Assembly (NCBI GenBank): GCA_964581165.1
Contig: CAZOMM010000026.1
Span: forward strand, 1 to 24,792
Direction of reading: 5' to 3'
DNA from: CAZPAN01 sp964581165
Lineage (GTDB): Bacteria; Actinomycetota; Coriobacteriia; Coriobacteriales; CADBOM01
Length of the DNA: 24,792 nt
The position numbers and the translations under genes were made by a program. The notes under the pieces are model-generated. The model was not told the origin of the DNA. It searched no databases and worked only from the letters and a program-made list of their open reading frames with translations. Shown in pieces: positions 16,264 to 23,841 of the stretch. Numbering within the stretch: the first letter of the stretch is position 1; every line of letters begins with the position of its first letter.

Positions 16264-16365
16264 CTCTATGCTAAAGCACCTCTTACGAGAACTGCCCGAG
16301 TCCAGCGCGTGTTGCACACAGCCACAGCTACTCGGTAATCGCATCAATTCTGCTTTAGCATAGAG
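16264..16365. terminator. Long perfect-arm hairpin after argH, containing a MITE fragment
   Basis: CTCTATGCTAAAGCA (16264-16278) and TGCTTTAGCATAGAG (16351-16365) are perfect 15-bp inverted arms, starting five bases after the argH stop. The 72-base interior contains ACTGCCCGAGTCCAGCGCG (16291-16309), identical to 19 bases of the MITE-like copy at 23999-24155. It also holds a smaller CCGAGT/ACTCGG pairing. It could serve as a transcript end or 3' stabiliser for the arg operon. Only TTT follows, so a factor-independent terminator is not certain. The arms could instead be the ends of a small inserted element. Confidence 0.6.
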
Positions 16366-16386
16366 TTTGGCTTTGGTCTGCCGTGT

Positions 16387-16474
16387 CTAGTCTGCTAGAA
16401 GCTAGGCTATTGAGTCTGGTCTTCTGATCCCAGTCTGTTGGATTTAGTCTTTTGACTCTAGTCTGCTAGGAGCT
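16387..16474. repeat. Degenerate AGTCT repeats at the macrodomain gene 3' end
   Basis: CTAGTCTGCTAGAAGCT (16387-16403) recurs with one change as CTAGTCTGCTAGGAGCT (16458-16474). The second copy is the end of the macrodomain gene, including its stop codon. Between them AGTCT recurs at about 16413, 16432 and 16446 with loosely similar flanks. Confidence 0.65.
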
Positions 16475-17398
16475 CTGAATACAGCTCATAGTCTCTGTCG
16501 GAAAAGACGTTGAAGATAACTTCTAGCTTCTTTGATTGCTCGTGATGAGCCTGAAGTTCTCTGACGGTTTTGATTGCTATCTTTGCTGCATCTTTTGATG
16601 GAAAGCCAAATACTCCAGTAGAAATGCAGCAGTAAGCAATAGATTTAAGTCCACTTGATGCAGCTAATTCGTAACAACTTCTATAACTAGAGGCTAATTG
16701 CTCATTATGTTTTGCGCTAGGGGAGCCATTTGCTATAGGACCCACAGTATGAATTACATGTGCTGCGGGGAGATTGTATCCCGGAGTGATTTTTGCGCAT
16801 CCTGTGGGTTCGGGATGCCCCTGCATTTTGATGATCTGATCGCATTTATATCTCAGCTGTACGCCTGCAAAGGTATGAATTGCATTGTCGATGCACATAT
16901 GATTAGCTGCCCAGCAACCCGTTAAGGCACTGTTGGCAGCATTGACAATTGCATCGCACTTTAGTCTTGTAATGTCGCCCTTCCAAAGTCTGATATGAGG
17001 GGCAATATGGTCTATTTCGTCCATCGAAACAACCCCTTTTTCTTTTGCCCTGCTTTGAAGATACGCGTCTTGAACCTCTAAGATTTCTTGGGAGGGCAAG
17101 CCTGCTGGACGTGTATTGAACAAGGCCCTAAGCAAGAGCCTTTGTTCTTCTTNNNNNNNNNNNNNNNNNNNNNNNNNNNNNNNNNNNNNNNNNNNNNNNN
17201 NNNNNNNNNNNNNNNNNNNNNNNNNNNNNNNNNNNNNNNNNNNNNNNNNNNNAAGCCTGCTGGACGTGTATTGAACAAGGCCCTAAGCAAGAGCCTTTGT
17301 TCTTCTTTGTCATTTGGGATTTGATGATCGGCAAATGTTGGGCGCTCATCCAAAAATGCCCGGATTAAAAACAATCTCTGTTCATCTACTGTGCTCAT
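16458..17398 (-). CDS. Zinc-containing macrodomain protein-ADP-ribose hydrolase (interrupted by an assembly gap)
   Basis: This protein removes ADP-ribose from proteins. Reading from ATG at 17398, the N-terminal part MSTVDEQRLFLIRAFLDERP... reaches LLRALFNTRPAG just before the Ns. The same 12 residues start the piece on the other side, which continues LPSQEILEVQDAYLQSR. Removing the 100 Ns and one 55-base duplicate leaves 786 bases, exactly 262 codons (261 residues plus stop). Macrodomain motifs: GDITRLKCDAIVNAANSALTGCW, NHMCIDNAIHTFAG (Cys and His for zinc as in SpyMacroD-type enzymes), GCAKITPGYNLPA, VIHTVGP and CCISTGVFGFP. In Firmicutes this type often sits with SirTM and lipoyl-carrier genes. 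None is here, so its target is unknown. Confidence 0.9.
17153..17252. other. 100-N scaffold gap flanked by a 55-base duplicate
   Basis: Bases 17098-17152 and 17253-17307 are identical over 55 bases and bracket exactly 100 Ns. This is the pattern of two contig ends overlapping by one k-mer that were scaffolded but not merged. Merging restores an intact reading frame through the macrodomain gene. Confidence 0.9.
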
Positions 17399-17503
17399 TT
17401 TTCTACTTTCTTGTATCTAAAAGTCCTGAGAGTCTTCAGGGGACTTCGTTCAGGGTACTTCGACTATATTCGAAATAATCTGCATTGCCAAAACATTTGA
17501 GTT

Positions 17504-17564
17504 TGTGAGGAATTCTGTGAGGAATTCTTGCCTGTCTTAAACCACTCCGCTTAAACCACCTCCG
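17504..17564. repeat. Tandem duplications at the helicase 3' end
   Basis: TGTGAGGAATTC occurs twice in direct contact (17504-17515, 17516-17527). Just upstream of the helicase stop, on its coding side, CTTAAACCACTCCG (17536-17549) is followed at once by CTTAAACCACCTCCG (17550-17564). The second pair includes the helicase stop codon (17537-17539 on the minus strand) and encodes its final residues. Confidence 0.8.
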
Positions 17565-19945
17565 ACAGGATTAATCGATGGGTGCGCAGATGCCGCACTG
17601 GACTCGGTTAGTCCTTTCAAATGCTTGTTGTTAGACCAACTTAAAATTCTGTTGCACGCGCCTTGCAAATCGAGAACAGCATATGCAAAACCCTTACGTA
17701 CCAGCTGTGCTGGCAATAGCGCATCGTATTTTTCGAACAAGGGAAGTTCTTTGGGATATAGCAGCTCCATTGGGTCTGGAGGATCAGCAGCTAATGCCAG
17801 CAGTGCTTCTAAGAGTTCGGCAGGATCTGCAGACATCCTAAAGTTGATAAAGTAAGGCTTGGATGAGTCGACACCCTTTATCCCGAGCTGCTTTGAAAGT
17901 TTAATTTTAAGAATGCGCTCAAAGGCCATGAAGGCGTAAGTTCCAAGCCAAGGAAATAAACACCAGCTGTCTTTTCCTAGATTGATTAGGGGGCTGGAGT
18001 CCATTTTGGCATTGCGGGCAGAATGCCTTGTTTGTTGGAGTCGCGCTGTGGCATTGCGCATTAGATATGGGTATTGGATATCCTCTTGCAAAATGCCAAG
18101 CATTCTTTCTAACACTTTGGTGTTTATATCTCCTGGGCACTCTCCAAAATAGGCTGGCACCTTGCCTTTTACGCGTGTGCAGTGCACGAGATGTCGCTTG
18201 TGATCCACTTCTTCGACAATCCAGACATGACCTGCAATTGCAATCTTTTCGCCGGGTGGGGGAGGCATCACTATCGTTCCGATTTCCTCCGACTCACAGC
18301 GCACTGTATATTCTTCGTTTTCTTGAAAAACCGCATAGAACTTAAAGGAATTGACTATTCGCTCTCCTGCAAGACCAACTATCAATCCGCCGTTTTCGGT
18401 CTCTTCAATTAGATTGTTTTGCAGCATGTGCTTAAGCAAAAGCCGATAATCATCTGTGCTTACTCGATGAAAGTAGCTAAGAGTCAAAATACGTGCTGCT
18501 AGCTCTGCTGGAGCTAATTCGCCCTCTGATGCAAGGCTTGCAAGCGTTTGATGGAGCAGAAGACTATAAGGCAGGCGATCCAACCTAGGTGGCTCCACCC
18601 AGCGTTCTTCTAGATAGAGCTGGATTAATGCTATGCCCTGAAGTAGCTTCCAAGGAATCGTTTCGGGCAGCATGGCACGTGGTTCTGGATGATCTTCTCT
18701 TATAACAAAGTGCATCTCTGGTGGAAGATCTCTGCGACCTGTTCGACCCATTCGCTGCAAGAAGGACGAGACCGTAAAGGGGGCATCTATCTGAAATGCC
18801 CTTTCTAAGCGTCCTATATCAATTCCCAGTTCAAGTGTTGAGGTTGTTACAGTGCTTTGAGTTTGAAATTCGTCCCTCATTATGTCTTCTGCAGTTTCTC
18901 GATAAGACGCAGAGAGATTGCCGTGATGTATCAAAAATCTATCAGCTTCGCGATTGGCCTCGCAGTACTGTCGCAATGTCGTACAGGTCATCTCGGCTTC
19001 TTCTCGAGAGTTGGCAAAGATTAAGCATTTTTTGCCACGAGTGTGCTCAAAGATATATCCAATACCAGGATCAGCCATTGCAGGTGCTTTATCTGTGGGT
19101 TCTTCAAGTGGCTCTAATTCTGCAACATGGGCCTTTTTGTTTTCTGAACCAGTATGAATTAGAGGCCTTAGTTCTATCTCTTCAGATGTTTGATCTGCTG
19201 TGGTACTTGTATAGGAATTATCAAAGTCGGCAGCTTGAGGAGTCATTCCTATGTAAAAATGCTCCATCGATATTCTCCAGATTTTGCCAGTGTCTTTGAT
19301 TTTAGGAATTAATGTTTTTCTGCCAGTGCCAAAAGCAAGAAAGGCTCCTGTTTGCTGAGGATCTCCAATTGTGGCCGATAGACCTATGCGCCTAGGCTTT
19401 ACTCCAGCCATACGAGAAAGTCTTTCTATCAAACAAAGGGTTTGGCCACCTCTGTCGGCTCGTAAAAGCGAGTGCACTTCGTCTATAACTACAAATCTCA
19501 GATCCCCAAAGAGGCGTGCGACAGCTGAGTGCTTGTGCAAAAGCAAGGCTTCTAAGGATTCGGGAGTTATCTGAAGTATTCCAGAGGGATTTTTAAGCAA
19601 TTTGTTTTTGTGCGACTGAGAAACATCCCCGTGCCAATGCCAAACAGGAATATCCGCTTCTTCACACAGATCGTTTAAGCGTAAAAACTGATCATTAATA
19701 AGGGCTTTTAGTGGACCAATATAAAGTACAGCCACGGAATGTGGGGGATCTTCCCATAATTGAGTCAGAATTGGAAAGAAGGCAGCTTCGGTTTTTCCCG
19801 AAGCCGTAGATGCGCTAAGCAGCACGTTGTCGTCTGTGTCGAGTATTGCCTCTCCAGCTGCCACCTGTATTGCACGCAGCTGCTCCCAGCCGTGCTCATA
19901 GATAAAATCCTGAACAAAGGGCGCATATCTATCAAAAATCCCCAT
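17537..19945 (-). CDS. Lhr/BrxHI-like superfamily 2 helicase
   Basis: This 802-residue DEAD/H helicase is the third gene of the TerB-ATPase-helicase module and probably unwinds or remodels nucleic acid. Motifs run in order: I SASTASGKTEA (44-54), Ia GPLKALINDQ, Ib TPES (127-130), II IDEVHSLL (DEVH 155-158), III SATIGDP (190-196), IV LIFANSREEAE, HHGNLSASYRE, V STLELGIDIG (369-378) and VI QRMGRTGRR (397-405). A polar insertion fills about 235-290. A winged-helix and DUF-type C-terminal region follows, as in Lhr-like BrxHI proteins. Family proteins usually end soon after the ELV..F....LD..G segment. Here residues from about 778 on are encoded by a MITE fragment and a tandem duplication, so the tail is foreign. 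The Shine-Dalgarno GGAGG is rather far (about 14 bases) from ATG. BrxHI occurs in type 2 BREX, but this gene need not be a BREX part. Confidence 0.9.
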   Translation of the reverse strand: MGIFDRYAPFVQDFIYEHGWEQLRAIQVAAGEAILDTDDNVLLSASTASGKTEAAFFPILTQLWEDPPHSVAVLYIGPLKALINDQFLRLNDLCEEADIPVWHWHGDVSQSHKNKLLKNPSGILQITPESLEALLLHKHSAVARLFGDLRFVVIDEVHSLLRADRGGQTLCLIERLSRMAGVKPRRIGLSATIGDPQQTGAFLAFGTGRKTLIPKIKDTGKIWRISMEHFYIGMTPQAADFDNSYTSTTADQTSEEIELRPLIHTGSENKKAHVAELEPLEEPTDKAPAMADPGIGYIFEHTRGKKCLIFANSREEAEMTCTTLRQYCEANREADRFLIHHGNLSASYRETAEDIMRDEFQTQSTVTTSTLELGIDIGRLERAFQIDAPFTVSSFLQRMGRTGRRDLPPEMHFVIREDHPEPRAMLPETIPWKLLQGIALIQLYLEERWVEPPRLDRLPYSLLLHQTLASLASEGELAPAELAARILTLSYFHRVSTDDYRLLLKHMLQNNLIEETENGGLIVGLAGERIVNSFKFYAVFQENEEYTVRCESEEIGTIVMPPPPGEKIAIAGHVWIVEEVDHKRHLVHCTRVKGKVPAYFGECPGDINTKVLERMLGILQEDIQYPYLMRNATARLQQTRHSARNAKMDSSPLINLGKDSWCLFPWLGTYAFMAFERILKIKLSKQLGIKGVDSSKPYFINFRMSADPAELLEALLALAADPPDPMELLYPKELPLFEKYDALLPAQLVRKGFAYAVLDLQGACNRILSWSNNKHLKGLTESSAASAHPSINPVGGGLSGVV
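17579..17614. repeat. MITE arm fragment inside the helicase coding sequence
   Basis: TGGGTGCGCAGA at 17579 followed by CACTGGACTCGG and AGTCC to 17614 matches one arm of the 20025-20186 and 23999-24155 elements. On the minus strand it encodes about residues 778-789 of the helicase (LTESSAASAHP), so the element's arm now forms part of the protein tail. Confidence 0.8.
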
Positions 19946-20024
19946 CTGGGTTTATTGGCCTCCAATTTGTGTTAGATCCTAAACTCTGAAAGTCTTTATG
20001 TTAAAGCTCCTATAGGGCGATTGC

Positions 20025-20186
20025 TGGGTGGACGGGCAGAACTCGCGCTGGACTCGGGCAGTCCTCGCTCGCACTTTCTGTTCTACAAAACAAGCTTTTA
20101 ATTGTATGAACTTGTTTTGTAGAAAGATTTTTTCTAGCTAGTTTCGCTCGCTGCGGAACTCGCCAGCATCGGCATTCTGCCCACCC
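20025..20186. repeat. MITE/REP-like palindromic element, copy A
   Basis: This ~162-base element lies between the helicase and the BrxD-like gene. Its outer ends are near-inverted (TGGGTG...GGGCAGAA against TTCTGCCCACCC). The core has a perfect 14-bp hairpin, TTCTACAAAACAAG (20081-20094) with CTTGTTTTGTAGAA (20111-20124). Its reverse complement aligns over the full length with copy B, so the copies are in opposite orientation. No coding capacity and no clear target duplication are visible. Confidence 0.88.
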
Positions 20187-20264
20187 TTTAAGACTCTGTC
20201 GTTGTTGAGCTTGGCTTTTTAACTCTGTGTCAACGGAGGTTTAAGATAGCTCCGCAAGCTTGAG

Positions 20265-21695
20265 TTAGAGCCTAAACTCAGCAAAATTGTTGCTCGAAGA
20301 AGCCTTGCTGGACTGTCCTATTGGGTCTGAAACACTTGTCGTCATAGACCCAGCTTCCAAACTTGAGACACCCTCCCTTGTCCAAAAACTTTCAGAATCC
20401 GAGCTGTCTGCAAAAGAAGCCCTACTTGCAAGCTGACCATGGTCTTTCATGGCAGCCTGTGCTGTGAGTTCTGGATTTTGATAGAGGATATCCAGTAGCT
20501 CAATAAAGTCTCGAATTACCTCTCGGGGTGTTAAATGCGAATCTGCTCCAACACGACCAAATTCAATCCTTAAGAACATCACAATATCCTCGTCGGTGAT
20601 TGTTTGTTGATATCCAAAAAGTCCCGCATGAATATCGACTAGCTTTTCTGATAGAACCAGAAGTTCCTCATATGTAAGTGGCTGCAAGTAGATAAGCGGC
20701 GCCATCATATCCACTAGGCCTTCTGTAGCAAATCTGCCCTGAGCAAGCCTAGAACGAAGGGCCTCGTAGCTATAAATGCCTCGCCTACGATCTTCAATTG
20801 CCTGTGGAGTTCCACCCATGATTACGCCTAGATACTGAGCCTTACCTTGCAGAGTGTCGTTATACATGGAAAGGATTTTTTCGTAGTTGTACTGCCTAGA
20901 TATGGAATTGGGGATTTTGGAGAGGTTAACCAGCTCATCAATTAGTACCAGCATGCCACTATAGCCTGCACCTTTTAAAAACATTGCTAGGACTTTGAGA
21001 TAGTCATACCAATTGTCGTCTGTAATTATTGCGCTGATTCCAAGCTCTTGTTTGAGCTCTGTTTTGTTGCGGTATTCACCTCTAAACCATCTGCTTACTT
21101 TTGACATCAGATCTTCGTTGTTATCACGATGCGCTTGGTAGTAGAAAGTGAGCAAGCGAGCAAAATCATAGCCGCCAACCATGTCTTCTAGGCTTCTTAC
21201 CTGCTTTTGAATCTGTCTTTCCATTTCTTCAAGAAACTTAGGCTCAGACTCACTCAATCCGCTGTTTTCGATTATTTGTTTTCGGATAGAGTTGATCCAT
21301 CTGTCTAAGACTAGGTTTAAGGCACCACCCTCTGGACGGGTTTTGGTAGACATATTGCGAATAAGCTCACGATATGTTGCAAGGCCCTGACCTTGGCTGC
21401 CAGTTAATTTGCGCTCGGGAGAGAGATCGGCATCGCAGACAACAAAACCATTGCCCATGGCATGAGTTCTTATTGTTTGGAGCAAAAAGCTTTTACCGCT
21501 ACCATATCTGCCCACTAAAAAACGAAAAGAAGCTCCGCCTTCTTCTATTAGGGCCAGGTCGGACAAAAGTGCTTCGATCTCGCGTTGTCTGCCCACTGTG
21601 ATGTATGGCAAGCCAATCCGTGGAACCACCCCTCCTTTTAGTGAGTTGATAATGACCGATGCAACCCTTTTTGGGACTTTTTGCCTCTCTGTCAT
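20265..21695 (-). CDS. BrxD-like (DUF2791) P-loop ATPase
   Basis: This 476-residue ATPase resembles the BrxC/BrxD group (DUF2791) found in type 2 BREX and related phage-defence or DNA-processing clusters. The N-terminal RVASVIINSLKGGVVPRIGL and GRQREIEAL are typical. Walker A is VGRYGSGKSF (61-70), Walker B is MLVLIDELVNL (248-258, D253-E254), and a sensor-like segment GVIMGGTPQAIEDRRRGIYSYEALRSRL is near 290-317. The segment TPREVIRDFIELLD near 406-419 is well kept in the family. After it comes a Ser-rich linker of about 50 residues and the terminal FAEFRL. The ATG shares ATGA with the stop of the TerB-domain gene, so both are coupled. The family is thought to work with the helicase, but the partnership here is inferred from gene order. 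Confidence 0.9.
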   Translation of the reverse strand: MTERQKVPKRVASVIINSLKGGVVPRIGLPYITVGRQREIEALLSDLALIEEGGASFRFLVGRYGSGKSFLLQTIRTHAMGNGFVVCDADLSPERKLTGSQGQGLATYRELIRNMSTKTRPEGGALNLVLDRWINSIRKQIIENSGLSESEPKFLEEMERQIQKQVRSLEDMVGGYDFARLLTFYYQAHRDNNEDLMSKVSRWFRGEYRNKTELKQELGISAIITDDNWYDYLKVLAMFLKGAGYSGMLVLIDELVNLSKIPNSISRQYNYEKILSMYNDTLQGKAQYLGVIMGGTPQAIEDRRRGIYSYEALRSRLAQGRFATEGLVDMMAPLIYLQPLTYEELLVLSEKLVDIHAGLFGYQQTITDEDIVMFLRIEFGRVGADSHLTPREVIRDFIELLDILYQNPELTAQAAMKDHGQLASRASFADSSDSESFWTREGVSSLEAGSMTTSVSDPIGQSSKASSSNNFAEFRL

Positions 21696-23761
21696 TGGAT
21701 CCCCATCTCTTTAAGCTCGTCTAAGTAATCCTCAACAATTACGATCCCATGTTCCCTTTCTTCTAGGATTACATCGCCAAGCTCCTCATATATTTTTTCG
21801 TTGATCGAGTCGACCACGATCGACTCATAAGTTCCATGCTTTTTTAAAGTAGCCAGTCTTAAGTCAGGTTCTTCGTTATGTATAAGGCTGTATAGATAGG
21901 CTAATTCCACTTCGTTTAGAACAGTCTGCTTACACTCAATGCAGTTAGCATCATTTTGCATCTGTTCACTTGGCAAACTACTAGGAAGATCTGCCATGCC
22001 ACTATCAGGATCTGCTGTGCTGCCAGTAAGGCCAGCCACGCTGCCAGCAAAATCTGCCTCACTACCAGCAATGTCAGCCGAGCTGCCTGCAAAATCTGCC
22101 ATGCTGTCAGCAGGATCTATCATGCTGTCAGTAAGATCTTGATCGAGCTTGTGCTTTACGCCGCCGTTGTCGACAAGATGAGCATAATCTTCAGGCATAT
22201 CTTCGCGCTCTTCGTCTACAAGAAGCGATTCGCATGTTGTTTGTGCAGCATCTCTAATGCCTTGCAGAGCCGAAAAATCCACATTGATTCTTCGATCATC
22301 TCTTAAGCCTGCTTCTTGTATCGCAAATTTAACGGCATCATCAACAATTTGACTTAGATACTTAGGGAAAATTCGATACTGCAAAGCAGCGGAATCGCCT
22401 CTTGTGTCTGTGTATAGTGTTTTGCAAAGCTTTTCTTCTACAAAAGACAAAAAATCTAGCAGATCCAAACTAAAACCAGCAAACTCATCTAATGCTGGAT
22501 AGGAATCTTTGAGCCAAGTTCCATTTTTGCAAATATATTTGCAGGCCCTAGATGTTTCGTAGACTGTGTCTGCGTGAACAGAGTCTCCCTCGCCAGGATA
22601 GAATACGGCCCGCTTAAATAGCTCACAGTATTTTGTACGACGTTCGCCAAACAGCCCTTCTAGCAAACTAGTCTTGCGTCGCTTATCACAATGGGCGGCA
22701 TATCCATCCCATGCCCTACAAATGGCAATACTTGCAATACTGGGATGATCCATAAATATTTTGTGCTTAGTGAGCCAGTAATTAGAGAGACTAGAAAGGG
22801 CTACTACCATTAGATGCTCTCTAGATTCTTGATCTTCTAAGCTTAGTAAGTCTGCATTGCCCGATAAGCGAAGGTCTTCATAGTTCAAAACTATGCTAAG
22901 AGCCTGCTCAAGACTCATCTTTTCTAAAGCATCTCTTGATGAGTCAATCGAACTCAGATCATCTGTTTCTTCTTTGGTACCAGCATCTTTGTTGGCAGTC
23001 TTTTTGAAAACCTTTTGAGCGGAAGATGTCAGTAGTTGTGTCTTTTTACTTGTTCGCTCGGCATAAGCAAGTACTATCTCTTTATCTACGATATCTAATA
23101 GCTTTTTGTCTAAGCCATGATAAACAAGGTAATCCTTAAGCCATCCCCCTACCGAACGTGCAAGATCTGGATTGTTTTTGCGATGAATCTTCCAAAAGTG
23201 GATTATCTTGTAAAAGCCATCTAATGGATCGCTAACACCTATTCCGTTGAGAAGTTCATATATATGCAGTTCGCCAAACCAGCTTGGACCTTGGCTATCC
23301 TTACCTTCTCTAATACGAGTTCTCCATGTGAAGTACTCTCTTAGCTGGGCATTATCCATTCTCTCGTAGAGAACCATTGAGCCCCTAAGCTTGGCAGACC
23401 CCCTTTTTTCGTAGTTATCTTCAAAGTTCTCTGCAAGCTTGGCCTGTTTTACAAAAAGCCAGCTCATAGGGTGAAATTTAGATTCGGGATCACTCTCGAG
23501 TTCTCTAAGAATGCTCAGGGTCTCGGGCAATGGAACATCTGAATTGCTGTGTATAGGCTCATCTTCAAATAGACGCTGCCCTCGTCTATGTTGCCTACCT
23601 CTAGTTCGATGTTTCTTGTGCTGAGTTTTGTCTGGCTTTTGTAGGAGATCAGAGCCAGTTAGCAGTATGGGCTCATCCTCATAAAGCTTTTGGTCTAAAC
23701 CAGTCTTTTTTACAAACTCCTGATCGGAGAGTAGATAATTAATGAGCTCATGAGCATCCAT
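21692..23761 (-). CDS. TerB-N / TerB-C domain protein
   Basis: This 689-residue soluble protein is first in the module. Residues 1-70 are unusual: LYEDEPI (26-32) recurs as LFEDEPI (64-70) around a strongly basic stretch rich in His, Lys and Arg (48-63), possibly nucleic-acid binding. TerB-N covers about 98-250, with FVKQAKLAENFEDNYE, QLREYFTWRTRIREG (139-153) and FGELHIYELLNGIG (162-175). A helical middle follows, then seven acidic 7-residue repeats (543-591). A C-terminal TerB-C-like part contains VELAYLYSLIHNEE and DSINEKIYEELGDVILEE. Comparative genomics has linked TerB-N/TerB-C proteins with P-loop ATPases and SF2 helicases in predicted DNA-processing systems, matching the order here. 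Its biochemical role is unknown. ATG at 23761 follows GGGGG closely. Confidence 0.85.
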   Translation of the reverse strand: MDAHELINYLLSDQEFVKKTGLDQKLYEDEPILLTGSDLLQKPDKTQHKKHRTRGRQHRRGQRLFEDEPIHSNSDVPLPETLSILRELESDPESKFHPMSWLFVKQAKLAENFEDNYEKRGSAKLRGSMVLYERMDNAQLREYFTWRTRIREGKDSQGPSWFGELHIYELLNGIGVSDPLDGFYKIIHFWKIHRKNNPDLARSVGGWLKDYLVYHGLDKKLLDIVDKEIVLAYAERTSKKTQLLTSSAQKVFKKTANKDAGTKEETDDLSSIDSSRDALEKMSLEQALSIVLNYEDLRLSGNADLLSLEDQESREHLMVVALSSLSNYWLTKHKIFMDHPSIASIAICRAWDGYAAHCDKRRKTSLLEGLFGERRTKYCELFKRAVFYPGEGDSVHADTVYETSRACKYICKNGTWLKDSYPALDEFAGFSLDLLDFLSFVEEKLCKTLYTDTRGDSAALQYRIFPKYLSQIVDDAVKFAIQEAGLRDDRRINVDFSALQGIRDAAQTTCESLLVDEEREDMPEDYAHLVDNGGVKHKLDQDLTDSMIDPADSMADFAGSSADIAGSEADFAGSVAGLTGSTADPDSGMADLPSSLPSEQMQNDANCIECKQTVLNEVELAYLYSLIHNEEPDLRLATLKKHGTYESIVVDSINEKIYEELGDVILEEREHGIVIVEDYLDELKEMGIQ
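21989..22135 (-). repeat. Seven 21-bp repeats coding acidic heptads in the TerB-domain protein
   Basis: On the minus strand the units encode LTDSMID, PADSMAD, FAGSSAD, IAGSEAD, FAGSVAG, LTGSTAD and PDSGMAD (residues 543-591). The DNA repeats at 21 bases without a frame break. Composition (Gly, Ala, Ser, Asp) suggests a flexible acidic linker between the middle region and TerB-C. Confidence 0.9.
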
Positions 23762-23841
23762 GTTGCCCCCATATCTTCCAATCAGCTTTTTGACCCAATA
23801 TCAAACTTTATACACTCACATCCCACAAAGAAGGATAGCGA

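Noticed and set aside
17088..17324. Plus-strand frames running through the N gap
   Set aside because: They exist only because Ns are translated as X. They are the antisense of the macrodomain gene.
20025..20186. Copy A as the helicase promoter or a known riboswitch
   Set aside because: No promoter motif in the right direction and no riboswitch core recognised. The full-length match to copy B makes a repeat element the better reading.
21939..22306. Plus-strand open frames over the heptad repeats
   Set aside because: They are shadows created by the 21-base periodicity of the coding repeats on the other strand.
17537..23761. Calling the module a complete BREX system
   Set aside because: No pglX methylase, pglZ phosphatase, brxA/brxB or pglW/pglY is present. 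Only the ATPase and helicase families are shared.
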